A stretch of 6,041 bases of DNA, taken from positions 1 to 6,041 of the forward strand of contig CAIOPD010000139.1 of NCBI GenBank assembly GCA_903860085.1, read 5' to 3'. This DNA is from an uncultured Pseudomonadota bacterium (GTDB lineage Bacteria; Pseudomonadota; Gammaproteobacteria; Burkholderiales; Methylophilaceae). Shown here piece after piece: positions 1-5,809 of the stretch (position 1 is the stretch's first letter; every line of letters starts with the position of its first letter). Made by a program: the position numbers and the translations under genes. Below the pieces are notes generated by a model, which was not told the DNA's origin, made no database searches, and was given only the letters and a program-made list of their open reading frames with translations.

Positions 1-569
1 AGCTTAGCGATCGCTTTGCTTAACATATTACCAACCAGTAGATATTGTGGCCGATTAGTGACTTCATACGAGATGATTTCAGCGTTATATAAATCCAGGA
101 TTGGGGATAGATAGACTTTCACCCCAGAGAGATTAAATTCAGTCACATCCGTAACCCATTTCTCATTAGGGGATGCTGCAACAAACTGCCGAGATAAATG
201 GTTGGGTGCGACTTTGCCAACATTACCTTTGTAGGATTTGTACTTAGCCACTCGCACAATCGACTTCAGGTGTAACTGATGCATCAGCTTTTGTACGGTC
301 TTGTGATTAAGATTAACTCCCAAACGCTTTAAAGCCAGTCCTATACGGCGATAGCCGTAACGCCCTTTGTGTTGATGATAGATGCTGGCTATCAAATGCT
401 TCTCATCGGTATAGCGGTCAGGACGTGCATGGGTGTGGTAGAAATAAGTGCTTTTTGCTAATAAACTCACCGCCAATAAACGTGACAGTTCGTGCTTATC
501 CCTTAATTCAGCGATTAGTGCGACTTGTGCTTTGCGGCCAATTTCTTTTGCTGAATTAAGGCTTGTAAC
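1..569 (-). CDS. IS3-family transposase OrfB (DDE integrase domain), 3' part outside window
   Basis: This is the catalytic half of the transposase, which cuts and joins the IS ends as part of the OrfAB fusion. It is reached by a -1 slip from orfA; the first codon after slippage is GTT at 569. The open frame begins just after a TGA at 582-584, with no ATG for roughly 95 codons and no ribosome-binding site, so it is probably made only as the fusion. From that GTT, 189 codons are visible without a stop. Residues 63-77 (IYHQHKGRYGYRRIG) are the conserved helical region of IS3 OrfB proteins. The rve domain follows, with the first catalytic Asp in WVTDVTEF (about residue 141) and the YLSPILDLYN strand after it. 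The second Asp and the Glu of the DDE triad would lie to the left of position 1. Confidence 0.93.
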
Positions 570-590
570 TTTTTTAGGTAATCACGCTCC
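501..590 (-). promoter_or_regulatory. Programmed -1 ribosomal frameshift signal joining orfA and orfB
   Basis: Three standard parts are visible on the minus strand. An SD-like GGAG lies at 587-590, 11 nt before the slippery heptamer. The heptamer A AAA AAG lies at 569-575, correctly phased in the orfA frame (codons 152 and 153 are AAA and AAG). After a 7-nt spacer comes a perfect 12-bp stem, with arms CCTTAATTCAGC (550-561) and GCTGAATTAAGG (501-512) closing a 37-nt loop that contains the orfA stop codon. IS150 and many IS3 relatives make their fused transposase by slipping at the same heptamer, with upstream SD-like and downstream structural stimulators. The slip frequency cannot be read from sequence. 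Confidence 0.92.
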
Positions 591-1027
591 GCTCGAAGAT
601 TCAGAACCTCCTCAAGCAACTCCTCTTGCGTCATGTCCTTAGGTGCTTTATCCATTTTATCTTTTGGTTGATTCATCACAGGCCTCCCTAGCTTGGATGA
701 TAGCAGAGCTGGCTCACTGCCTAGACGATAAAGCCGTTGCCATGTGAAAATTGTACTTGGTGCGGGGATGTTGAATAAATTCGCTGTGCGTGGCAAAGAC
801 AAACCATGCGCCTCCATGTGCTTAAGCACTTTCAACTTGAATTCAAGTGAGTAGCTTTGTAAGCGCTTGTCGAAGCACGTAGATCCGTAAAAACGGTAAT
901 CACGGACCCAATTCTCTAAAGTAGATTTAGAAACCCCATATTGCTTACTGAAACTGGAGCTCCCTAAATGTGAGGACTCGTAATCTTTAACTATCTGGAG
1001 CTTGAATGATTTCGTATATTTAGACAT
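515..1027 (-). CDS. IS3-family transposase OrfA (helix-turn-helix DNA-binding subunit)
   Basis: OrfA has 170 residues, normal for the IS150 group. It binds the IS ends, and on its own it usually restrains transposition; fused to OrfB it gives the active transposase. Two helix-turn-helix segments can be seen, about residues 22-44 (FSKQYGVSKSTLENWV) and 76-99 (LSLPRTANLFNIPAPSTIFTW). They are followed by a charged linker and a leucine-rich coiled coil at about 134-157 (EELLEEVLNLRAERDYLKKL) that mediates multimerisation in this family. The ATG at 1027 is preceded at 8 nt by AAGGTG (1036-1041), a fair ribosome-binding site. Lysines 152-153 are encoded by the slippery site; without slippage translation ends at TAA 515-517, 17 residues later. 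The last 55 bp of orfA overlap the orfB frame. Confidence 0.95.
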   Translation of the reverse strand: MSKYTKSFKLQIVKDYESSHLGSSSFSKQYGVSKSTLENWVRDYRFYGSTCFDKRLQSYSLEFKLKVLKHMEAHGLSLPRTANLFNIPAPSTIFTWQRLYRLGSEPALLSSKLGRPVMNQPKDKMDKAPKDMTQEELLEEVLNLRAERDYLKKLQALIQQKKLAAKHKSH

Positions 1028-1033
1028 GAAAAA

Positions 1034-1077
1034 TGCACCTTAATCAGTTGGAGGTTTAGTCCAACTTTTGGGGTGCA
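1034..1077 (-). repeat. Nested dyad at the IS end covering the orfA ribosome-binding site
   Basis: The inner arms AGTTGGA and TCCAACT (1060-1066 and 1046-1052) are perfect over 7 bp around a 7-nt loop. The outer arms TGCACC and GGTGCA (1072-1077 and 1034-1039) are perfect over 6 bp, with a small asymmetric internal loop between the two stems. In RNA this would fold into one long hairpin whose 3' base holds most of the orfA SD. The outer part of the dyad overlaps the terminal repeat, so transposase binding may also shape the sequence. Confidence 0.75.
1036..1041 (-). promoter_or_regulatory. Ribosome-binding site of orfA
   Basis: AAGGTG on the minus strand lies 8 nt before the ATG at 1027 and supports that start. 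Four of its bases belong to the outer arm of the dyad at 1034-1077, so its access may depend on where the transcript begins. Confidence 0.7.
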
Positions 1078-1082
1078 GTTCA
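1059..1082 (-). repeat. Terminal inverted repeat of the IS (orfA-proximal end)
   Basis: Reading inward from 1082 on the minus strand, the end begins TGAACTGCACCCC and continues AAAAGTTGGAC. This is the kind of terminal repeat seen in IS150-type elements, starting with TG. The matching repeat at the other end is outside the window, so the exact limits cannot be confirmed. Confidence 0.8.
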
Positions 1083-1100
1083 ATTTTAAGCGCCTTTTTT
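1083..1100 (-). terminator. Remnant half of the valS rho-independent terminator, cut by the IS
   Basis: Downstream of the valS stop the minus strand reads AAAAAAGGCGCTT and then AAAAT up to the IS end. This has the form of the 5' A-tract and first stem arm of a bidirectional terminator. The expected second arm AAGCGCC followed by a T-tract is absent because IS DNA starts in the presumed loop. It should therefore be found next to the far end of the IS, outside this window. The remaining half cannot form the hairpin by itself. Confidence 0.6.
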
Positions 1101-1124
1101 ATTGAACTAGGGTGAGTCAAACTT

Positions 1125-3977
1125 TTACTTAAGTTTAGCTAACTGACTTTTCAACTTCTCTAGATTAGCACTAAACTCAGCCACCCTTGCTTGCTCCTGC
1201 TCAACCACGGCTGCGGGTGCGCGCGCAACAAAACTTTCATTGCCTAGCTTGGCGTTGGCTTTGCTGATTTCACCTTCTAGCCGAGCAACTTCTTTACTTA
1301 AACGCTCTTTCTCAGCGGCAAGATCAATTTCAACCTTTAACATGAGTTTAAATTCTTCAACTATCATCACAGGTGCATCCGCTTCGGGTAGCTCATCAAC
1401 AATAGTGACATCTTCGAGTTTCGCCAAGGCTTTTAAGTATGGTGCATAAAGCGCCAACTGTGCGGCATCACCTACGGCAATCAAAGGCACGCGTGCTGCA
1501 GGAGAAATGCTCATTTCTCCACGCAAGCTTCGACAGGCATCAACCGCTTGTTTTAATAAGCTTACCCAACCTTCTGCCACATCATCAATTTTGCTAGGCT
1601 GCGCTTGCGGATAGGCTTCAAGCATAATGCTAGCGCCAGTTTTTCCACTCATTGGACCTATCGTTTGCCAAATCTCTTCGGTAATAAACGGCATAATTGG
1701 ATGGGCTAAACGCAAGATGGTTTCAAGCACGCGCAATAACGTACGGCGTGTTGCGCGTTTTTCAGCATCAGTACCTTGCTGCACTTGAACTTTGGCAAGC
1801 TCCAAATACCAATCGCAGTATTCGTCCCAGACAAATTCATAAATGGCTTTGGCAGCTAAGTCAAATCTGTAATCAGTAAAAGCTTTTTCCACTTCCGCTT
1901 CAGTACGTTGCAGCGTCGATACGATCCAGCGATCCGCTTGCGAGAAGCTTAAGTACCCCTCTGGCTGAGTGCTGCATTGCTCCATGCCACAGTCTTGACC
2001 TTCAGTATTCATCAGTACAAAGCGAGTGGCATTCCACAATTTATTGCAGAAGTTTCGATAGCCATCACAACGCTGCAAATCAAACTTAATATCGCGACCA
2101 GGCGAGGCCAAGGCAGCGAAAGTAAATCGTAAAGCATCGGTGCCATAAGCGTTAATGCCATCAGGGAATTCTTTACGGGTGCGCTTCTCAATCTGCTCGG
2201 CTTGCTTAGGATTCATTAACCCTGTCGTACGTTTTTTAATTAAATCATCTAAGCCTATGCCGTCGATTAAATCAATCGGGTCAAGTACATTGCCCTTAGA
2301 CTTACTCATTTTCTGGCCTTCTGCGTCGCGAATCAAACCATGCACATACACATGCTTAAACGGAATTTTGCCAGTGATATGCGTGGTCATCATCACCATC
2401 CGCGCTACCCAGAAAAAGATAATATCAAAGCCGGTGACTAGCACTGAAGATGGTAGATATAAGTTGAGTGCGGTATTGGCTTTATCTTTAGCTTCGTCGC
2501 CGGTCCAATCTAAGGTTGAGAAAGGCCATAATGCTGAGGAGTACCAGGTATCCAGCACATCTTCATCGCGCTTAAGTTTCCCACTGTAGCCATCTTTAGC
2601 CGCAAGCAATTCTGCTGCTGCTTCATCATGTGCTACATAGACTTTGCCATTGTCAGCATACCAAGCTGGAATCTGATGGCCCCACCAAAGTTGGCGTGAA
2701 ATACACCAGTCTTGAATATTATTGAGCCATTGGTTATAAGTGTTGACCCAATTTTCTGGATAAAACTTAATTTCGCCACTAGCCACAACATCAAGCGCTT
2801 TTTGCGTGATACTTTTGCCATCAGCGGCAGGTTTACTCATGGCTACAAACCACTGGTCTGTGAGCATTGGTTCAATAATCACACCAGTACGGTCACCGCG
2901 AGGAACTTTGAGTTTGTGCTTATCAGTCTTAACTAAATAGCCTTGTGCATCTAAATCCAGCACGACTTGCTTACGCGCGGCAAAACGCTCCATGCCTTGA
3001 TACTGCGATGGCGCAGCTTCGTTGACGTTGCCATCTAAGCTTAAAATACCAATGATCGGTAGTTTATGACGCTGACCTACTGCATAGTCGTTAAAGTCAT
3101 GCGCCGGAGTCACCTTTACCACGCCTGTGCCGAATTCACGGTCCACATAATCATCGGCAATAATAGGAATTTCACGATCGCATAACGGTAACTTTACGGC
3201 TTTCCCAATCAAATGCGCATAGCGCTCATCTTCTGGATGCACCATCACTGCCACATCGCCCAGCAGTGTTTCTGGGCGAGTAGTCGCCACGGTTAAATGC
3301 TGCAATCCAAGCTTGGCATCAACCTCCACCAACGGGTAGTTGATGTGCCACATAAAGCCATCTTCTTCTTCCTGTACCACTTCCAGGTCTGAAACGGCTG
3401 TGCCCAGCTTTACGTCCCAATTCACTAAGCGTTTGCCACGGTAAATTAAACCCTCATTGTAGAGGCGCACAAAAGTTTCGGTGACAGTTTTGTTCAAACC
3501 TTCATCCATGGTGAAGCGCTCACGACTCCAATCTGGTGAAGTGCCTAATCGACGCATTTGTTTGGTAATGCTCCCACCAGAGTATTCTTTCCATTCCCAA
3601 ACTTTTTCTAAGAATTTTTCGCGACCTAAATCATGTCGTGACACACCTTGGGCATCAAGCTGGCGTTCTACAACAATTTGCGTCGCAATACCGGCGTGAT
3701 CGGTGCCTGGCTGCCAAAGAGTGTTGTCGCCTCGCATACGATGGTAGCGAGTAAGCGCATCCATCAAGGTTTGATTAAAGCCATGGCCCATATGCAGGGT
3801 GCCAGTCACGTTAGGTGGTGGCAACAAGATACAGAAATTATCTTTTTTACTGGGGTCTAAGCCAGCGGCGTAATAGCCACTACTTTCCCAAAATTCGTAC
3901 CATTTACTTTCTATGGTTTTAGGATCAAAAGACTTGGCTAGCTCGTGAGCGTTGGCGGTGGTGTTTTCAGTATTCAT
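1125..3977 (-). CDS. valS: Valyl-tRNA synthetase (ValRS)
   Basis: ValRS is a cytoplasmic class I enzyme that attaches valine to tRNA-Val using ATP and hydrolyses mischarged threonine. The protein has 950 residues, essentially the length of the E. coli enzyme. The Rossmann-fold signature HMGH (62-65) follows PPPNVTGTL, with GTDHAG at 92-96. The inserted editing domain contains [11 protein letters not shown] (231-241) and TPAHDFNDY (290-298). KMSKS is at 556-560 in [14 protein letters not shown]. The anticodon-binding domain covers about 680-830 ([24 protein letters not shown]). The C-terminal arm, about 880-950, is the long coiled coil typical of ValRS. No catalytic motif is missing. No Shine-Dalgarno sequence is seen before the ATG at 3977, but it is the only reasonable in-frame start. 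Transcription on this strand now runs toward the IS because the terminator appears split. Confidence 0.99.
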   Translation of the reverse strand: MNTENTTANAHELAKSFDPKTIESKWYEFWESSGYYAAGLDPSKKDNFCILLPPPNVTGTLHMGHGFNQTLMDALTRYHRMRGDNTLWQPGTDHAGIATQIVVERQLDAQGVSRHDLGREKFLEKVWEWKEYSGGSITKQMRRLGTSPDWSRERFTMDEGLNKTVTETFVRLYNEGLIYRGKRLVNWDVKLGTAVSDLEVVQEEEDGFMWHINYPLVEVDAKLGLQHLTVATTRPETLLGDVAVMVHPEDERYAHLIGKAVKLPLCDREIPIIADDYVDREFGTGVVKVTPAHDFNDYAVGQRHKLPIIGILSLDGNVNEAAPSQYQGMERFAARKQVVLDLDAQGYLVKTDKHKLKVPRGDRTGVIIEPMLTDQWFVAMSKPAADGKSITQKALDVVASGEIKFYPENWVNTYNQWLNNIQDWCISRQLWWGHQIPAWYADNGKVYVAHDEAAAELLAAKDGYSGKLKRDEDVLDTWYSSALWPFSTLDWTGDEAKDKANTALNLYLPSSVLVTGFDIIFFWVARMVMMTTHITGKIPFKHVYVHGLIRDAEGQKMSKSKGNVLDPIDLIDGIGLDDLIKKRTTGLMNPKQAEQIEKRTRKEFPDGINAYGTDALRFTFAALASPGRDIKFDLQRCDGYRNFCNKLWNATRFVLMNTEGQDCGMEQCSTQPEGYLSFSQADRWIVSTLQRTEAEVEKAFTDYRFDLAAKAIYEFVWDEYCDWYLELAKVQVQQGTDAEKRATRRTLLRVLETILRLAHPIMPFITEEIWQTIGPMSGKTGASIMLEAYPQAQPSKIDDVAEGWVSLLKQAVDACRSLRGEMSISPAARVPLIAVGDAAQLALYAPYLKALAKLEDVTIVDELPEADAPVMIVEEFKLMLKVEIDLAAEKERLSKEVARLEGEISKANAKLGNESFVARAPAAVVEQEQARVAEFSANLEKLKSQLAKLK

Positions 3978-3986
3978 ATAGGCATG

Positions 3987-3992
3987 ATTTTA
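3987..3992 (-). promoter_or_regulatory. Possible -10 element just before valS
   Basis: The minus strand has TGGTAAAAT, an extended -10 match (TG, one base, TAAAAT), ending only 9 nt before the valS ATG. No good -35 hexamer lies 16-18 bp upstream. If used, it would give an mRNA with almost no leader, which fits the absence of a Shine-Dalgarno sequence. The rest of the gap up to 4189 holds no ORF. This is a weak prediction. Confidence 0.25.
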
Positions 3993-4145
3993 CCACAGCC
4001 ACCATCGGTATTAATAATGAGCTCCAGTCGCAGACTCTGTCTAGGTAAAATGTAAATCGTTTATTTTTTGTAGCGCTTAATCGATATGCCAAAATATCAT
4101 CTGATTTAAATGCTTCGGTGAAGGGTTTGGTGGGAGGCTAGTAGT

Positions 4146-4180
4146 GGTGAGGTTTCACCCCTATCATTCTGACTTGATAG
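4146..4180 (-). other. Two short hairpins after the moeB stop
   Basis: Just beyond the moeB stop the minus strand has CTATCA and TGATAG arms (4175-4180 and 4161-4166, 8-nt loop), then GGTGA and TCACC arms (4155-4159 and 4146-4150, 4-nt loop). Neither is followed by a T-tract, so they are not convincing intrinsic terminators. They might stabilise the 3' end of the moeB mRNA or mean nothing. Confidence 0.3.
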
Positions 4181-4189
4181 TCCAGATGT

Positions 4190-4936
4190 TTAAATATTAC
4201 AAACCTTGCACTCAAGATCTTTGCTAAGCTTGATTTCGCGCCACTGCATTGTGAGCACATCAAGCAACAGCAATCGCCCTTGTAGGCTTTCACCGATACC
4301 CATTAATAACTTCATGGCTTCTGCGGCTTGAGTAGTGCCTATCATACCCACTAGTGGCGCAAACACTCCGTTGTCTGCACAACGCATTTCAGTCTCTTCA
4401 CCATTGTCTGGAAATAGGCAATGGTAGCAGGGGCTTTCATCATTGCGCATATCAAATACTGTGACCTGCCCCTCAAAACCAATAGCCGCACCTGATACAA
4501 GAGGTTTGTTCAGTTGAACGCATAACGTATTTAACAGATAACGTGTTGCGAAGTTATCACTACAATCAATTACCACATCGGCCTCTGTGATTAATCTAGA
4601 AAACTCCTGAGTGGTCGATTTTTTAGTCACTATATGTACCGTAGTGTCTGGATTAAGCGTGGCTAAAGTTTGCTGTGCTGACAGGGCTTTATTTATACCG
4701 ACCGCCTCAGTGGTATGCACAACTTGCCGCTGCAGATTGGTTAAATCGACTACATCAAAATCACAGATGGTGAGCGTACCCACGCCTCCAGCAGCGAGAT
4801 ATAGTGCTACAGGGGACCCCAAGCCACCCGCCCCCACTATTAACGCATGGCTATTAACGAGTTTATCTTGGCCTTCATAACCGACTTGCGGTAAAAGAAT
4901 GTGGCGACTGTATCGTAGAAGTTGTTTGTCATTCAT
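4190..4936 (-). CDS. moeB: Molybdopterin-synthase adenylyltransferase, MoeB/ThiF (E1-like) family
   Basis: MoeB adenylates the C-terminal Gly-Gly of the MoaD subunit of molybdopterin synthase with ATP, so that MoaD can receive sulfur for molybdenum-cofactor synthesis; close relatives do the same for ThiS or other ubiquitin-like carriers. The 248 residues match MoeB (about 249) with no rhodanese extension. The nucleotide-binding loop GAGGLGSP is at 35-42, the DFDVVDLTNLQRQ segment at 59-71, and the adenylation Asp region DCSDNFATRY at 124-133. Zinc cysteines are the pairs C170/C173 (CYHC) and C243/C246 (CKVC). C186 in MRCADNGVFAPLVGMIG lies where MoeB and ThiF have their conserved cysteine, and the segment after it looks more like MoeB than ThiF. 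No moa or thi gene is nearby, so the carrier partner is inferred. No clear ribosome-binding site precedes the ATG at 4936. Confidence 0.9.
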   Translation of the reverse strand: MNDKQLLRYSRHILLPQVGYEGQDKLVNSHALIVGAGGLGSPVALYLAAGGVGTLTICDFDVVDLTNLQRQVVHTTEAVGINKALSAQQTLATLNPDTTVHIVTKKSTTQEFSRLITEADVVIDCSDNFATRYLLNTLCVQLNKPLVSGAAIGFEGQVTVFDMRNDESPCYHCLFPDNGEETEMRCADNGVFAPLVGMIGTTQAAEAMKLLMGIGESLQGRLLLLDVLTMQWREIKLSKDLECKVCNI

Positions 4937-5042
4937 AAGTTATGGAAGCTTACCTACATTTACCAAACGAGCAAGTAAAATAGGAAAATCAACTCTTATG
5001 AAAGTCGCTTGATATGAAAATAACCTACGTAGCTCAATAACA

Positions 5043-5270
5043 CTACTTTTTCTTACTAGTCAGTCCATCCACGCCATGCCCAATAACTCCACCAATGGCC
5101 GCGCCACCAACCGTACCAAAAGCGCTTCCACCCGTCAGAACTGCACCAGCCACACCCCCAATGGCTGCACCTGCAGCAGCATTTTTTTGACGTGTAGATA
5201 AGTTGGAGCACCCGCTCATAATCATTGATGAAGTAAGTAATGTGATTAAAACCATTTTTTTATACTGCAT
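5043..5270 (-). CDS. osmB: OsmB-like glycine-zipper lipoprotein
   Basis: This is a small 75-residue envelope lipoprotein. The first 20 residues form a signal peptide with a charged start (MQYKK), a hydrophobic core and a lipobox MSGC, with C21 as the lipidated residue. Serine follows at +2, which favours sorting to the outer membrane. Residues 34-69 are a glycine zipper with small residues spaced through two hydrophobic stretches (GAAIGGVAGAVLTGG and GTVGGAAIGGVIGHGV), ending in a lysine-rich tail. The order of segments, including AVLTGGS and GGVIGH, matches E. coli OsmB as recalled, an osmotically inducible lipoprotein whose precise role is unclear. The start at 5270 is chosen over M6 because AAGGAG lies 8 nt upstream. 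It is probably transcribed alone: 106 bp separate it from moeB. A general YMGG/Rick_17kDa-type zipper protein is the alternative name. Confidence 0.85.
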   Translation of the reverse strand: MQYKKMVLITLLTSSMIMSGCSNLSTRQKNAAAGAAIGGVAGAVLTGGSAFGTVGGAAIGGVIGHGVDGLTSKKK

Positions 5271-5278
5271 AGTAAGTA

Positions 5279-5284
5279 CTCCTT
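5279..5284 (-). promoter_or_regulatory. Ribosome-binding site of the osmB-like gene
   Basis: A full AAGGAG on the minus strand stands 8 nt before the ATG at 5270. It settles the start at the first methionine, not the sixth, and is the strongest Shine-Dalgarno sequence in the window. Confidence 0.85.
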
Positions 5285-5320
5285 AAGTTTTCCCAAAAAA
5301 ATATTTGGTTAGCTAAAGCA

Positions 5321-5367
5321 ATTAATGTATTTGTATCTTGTTGATTTGAAATACAAGACGCATTAAT
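5321..5367. repeat. Near-concentric dyad upstream of the osmB-like gene
   Basis: The outer arms ATTAATG (5321-5327) and CATTAAT (5361-5367) share almost the same centre, about 5344, as the inner arms TTGTAT (5331-5336) and ATACAA (5351-5356). A third pairing, TCTTGT with ACAAGA (5336-5341 and 5353-5358), competes with the inner one. It lies 51-97 nt before the osmB start, where an operator or a leader hairpin would be expected. Proteins or RNA folding that use it are unknown. Confidence 0.5.
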
Positions 5368-5479
5368 CATGTGTAGGATAAAAAGATGCCATACCCATCG
5401 CAATAAGATGAACGATTTTTACTCATTTTTTGAAACATGGGCTGGTTATGGCTATAGAAGAATCGCATATTTAATTAAA

Positions 5480-5508
5480 ATAATTGCGCTTTAGAACCTA
5501 AAAATCAA
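5480..5508 (-). promoter_or_regulatory. Possible promoter directed toward the osmB-like gene
   Basis: TTGATT (5503-5508) and AATTAT (5480-5485) are separated by 17 bp on the minus strand, with 4 of 6 consensus bases in each hexamer or better. The TTGATT directly abuts the 16-bp palindrome. Transcription from here would give osmB a leader of about 200 nt. AT-rich DNA yields such matches easily, so this is only a candidate. Confidence 0.3.
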
Positions 5509-5524
5509 TAAGTGCTAGCACTTA
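5509..5524. repeat. 16-bp perfect palindrome, operator-like
   Basis: TAAGTGCTAGCACTTA is identical on both strands with no spacer. Its position immediately upstream of a -35-like hexamer is what a dimeric regulator site would show. The half-site does not match a regulator that can be named with confidence: it shares GTGCTA with CIRCE half-sites, but the CIRCE arrangement (9-bp spacer, arms in the opposite order) is not present. Confidence 0.6.
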
Positions 5525-5611
5525 GTAAGCGTCTAGCTTAAATGCAAAAGAACCTACGTCGATTTCGTAATCTTCAGATTTATTTTTGGAATAAAACCAG
5601 TTATTTGAGGA

Positions 5612-5640
5612 TATTTAATTGAACATCATTTCTATGTCAA
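5612..5640 (-). promoter_or_regulatory. Possible promoter with perfect -35, downstream of the tRNA terminator
   Basis: The minus strand has a perfect TTGACA (5635-5640), a 17-bp spacer and a weak TAAATA (5612-5617). It begins just after the T-tract of the tRNA-His terminator and points toward the osmB-like gene about 340 bp away. It could drive a distal osmB transcript or a small RNA. The hexamer also lies within a TTTCTAT/ATAGAAA inverted repeat (5629-5646). Confidence 0.35.
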
Positions 5641-5646
5641 TAGAAA

Positions 5647-5675
5647 CAAAAAAGCCCCACTAGACTGTGAGGCTT
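5647..5675 (-). terminator. Rho-independent terminator following the tRNA-His remnant
   Basis: On the minus strand AAGCCTCAC and GTGGGGCTT (5667-5675 and 5652-5660) pair over 9 bp with one G-T wobble around a 6-nt loop AGTCTA. The stem runs into TTTTTTG. It begins 8 nt after the CCA end of the degenerate tRNA, as expected for the native terminator of a single tRNA gene. The plus strand has no T-tract, so it works in one direction. Confidence 0.88.
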
Positions 5676-5683
5676 ATAAAAGA

Positions 5684-5749
5684 TGGGGTGGCTGATGGGG
5701 CTCGAACCCACGACAACAGGAATCACAATTCAACTGAGCTACAGTCTCC
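5684..5749 (-). pseudogene. Degenerate tRNA-His(GTG), candidate integration site or scar
   Basis: Read on the minus strand this matches a bacterial tRNA-His: the extra G at -1 (5749), TAGCTCAGTTG of the D arm, the anticodon loop ATTGTGATT with GTG at 5724-5726, the T arm around GGTTCGAGCC (5695-5711), the acceptor 3' strand CAGCCAC, discriminator C and encoded CCA at 5684-5686. It is 66 nt instead of about 77. Roughly 11 nt are missing between the D loop and the anticodon loop, removing the 3' D-stem strand and the 5' anticodon-stem strand. The acceptor 5' strand GAGACTG also mispairs at two of seven positions. It cannot make a normal cloverleaf, so an intact tRNA-His must exist elsewhere. 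The intact 3' half plus terminator fits the chromosomal side of a tRNA att site; a decayed duplicate gene is the alternative. Confidence 0.8.
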
Positions 5750-5809
5750 ATAGGTCTTAAACCCATTGGATACGACATCTTTGAATATTATCTCAACAAC
5801 TTTTAACCC

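Larger units (their letters stand above)
1..1082 (-). mobile_element. IS3-family insertion sequence, IS150-type, truncated by window edge
   Basis: The segment has the IS3-family layout read on the minus strand: a terminal inverted repeat beginning TGAACTGCACCCC at 1082, a short leader, orfA with helix-turn-helix motifs, and orfB in the -1 frame with the start of an rve-type DDE catalytic domain. The YLKKLQAL heptad at the end of OrfA and the TDVTEF and YLSPILDLYN strings in OrfB resemble the IS150 subgroup. The 1082 boundary is set by the TG...CA terminal dinucleotides usual in this family; the other end, the target duplication and the last two catalytic residues lie beyond position 1. The visible coding frames have no stop or frameshift other than the programmed one, so the element may still be active. 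It points in the same direction as valS and sits about 40 bp beyond its stop codon. Confidence 0.95.
5271..5640. other. 370-bp non-coding region upstream of the osmB-like gene
   Basis: No convincing gene is present. The stretch is AT-rich and carries the osmB ribosome-binding site, a near-concentric dyad at 5321-5367, a 16-bp perfect palindrome at 5509-5524 beside a promoter-like sequence, and a second promoter-like sequence at 5612-5640. An untitled minus-strand frame (5522-5614) gives 30 coding-looking residues but lacks a start. A small RNA or a long osmB leader is possible; nothing in the sequence proves either. Confidence 0.6.

Noticed and set aside
448..642. 64-codon plus-strand open frame across the orfA/orfB overlap
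   Set aside because: It is opposite the transposase genes and the frameshift signal, with no independent support.
2155..2589. 144-codon plus-strand open frame opposite valS
   Set aside because: It lies wholly antisense to conserved ValRS motifs, has no ribosome-binding site or recognisable domain, and is explained as a shadow of valS. The same holds for the shorter plus-strand frames between 1240 and 3860 and for the 62-codon minus frame at 2633-2821.
4611..4880. 89-codon plus-strand open frame opposite moeB
   Set aside because: It is antisense to the MoeB nucleotide-binding and adenylation region and its product has no family features; a shadow frame.
4190..4936. ThiF or a MoeZ-type enzyme with rhodanese domain
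   Set aside because: Length and the MRCADNGVFAPLVGMIG region look like MoeB, no C-terminal rhodanese domain is present, and no thiamine gene is nearby, though carrier specificity cannot be proved.
5509..5524. CIRCE (HrcA) operator
   Set aside because: The GTGCTA word is shared but the arms are reversed and the 9-bp spacer is absent; no heat-shock gene is adjacent.
5684..5749. Functional tRNA-His gene
   Set aside because: One strand of the D stem and one strand of the anticodon stem are missing and the acceptor stem has two mismatches, so a normal cloverleaf cannot form.
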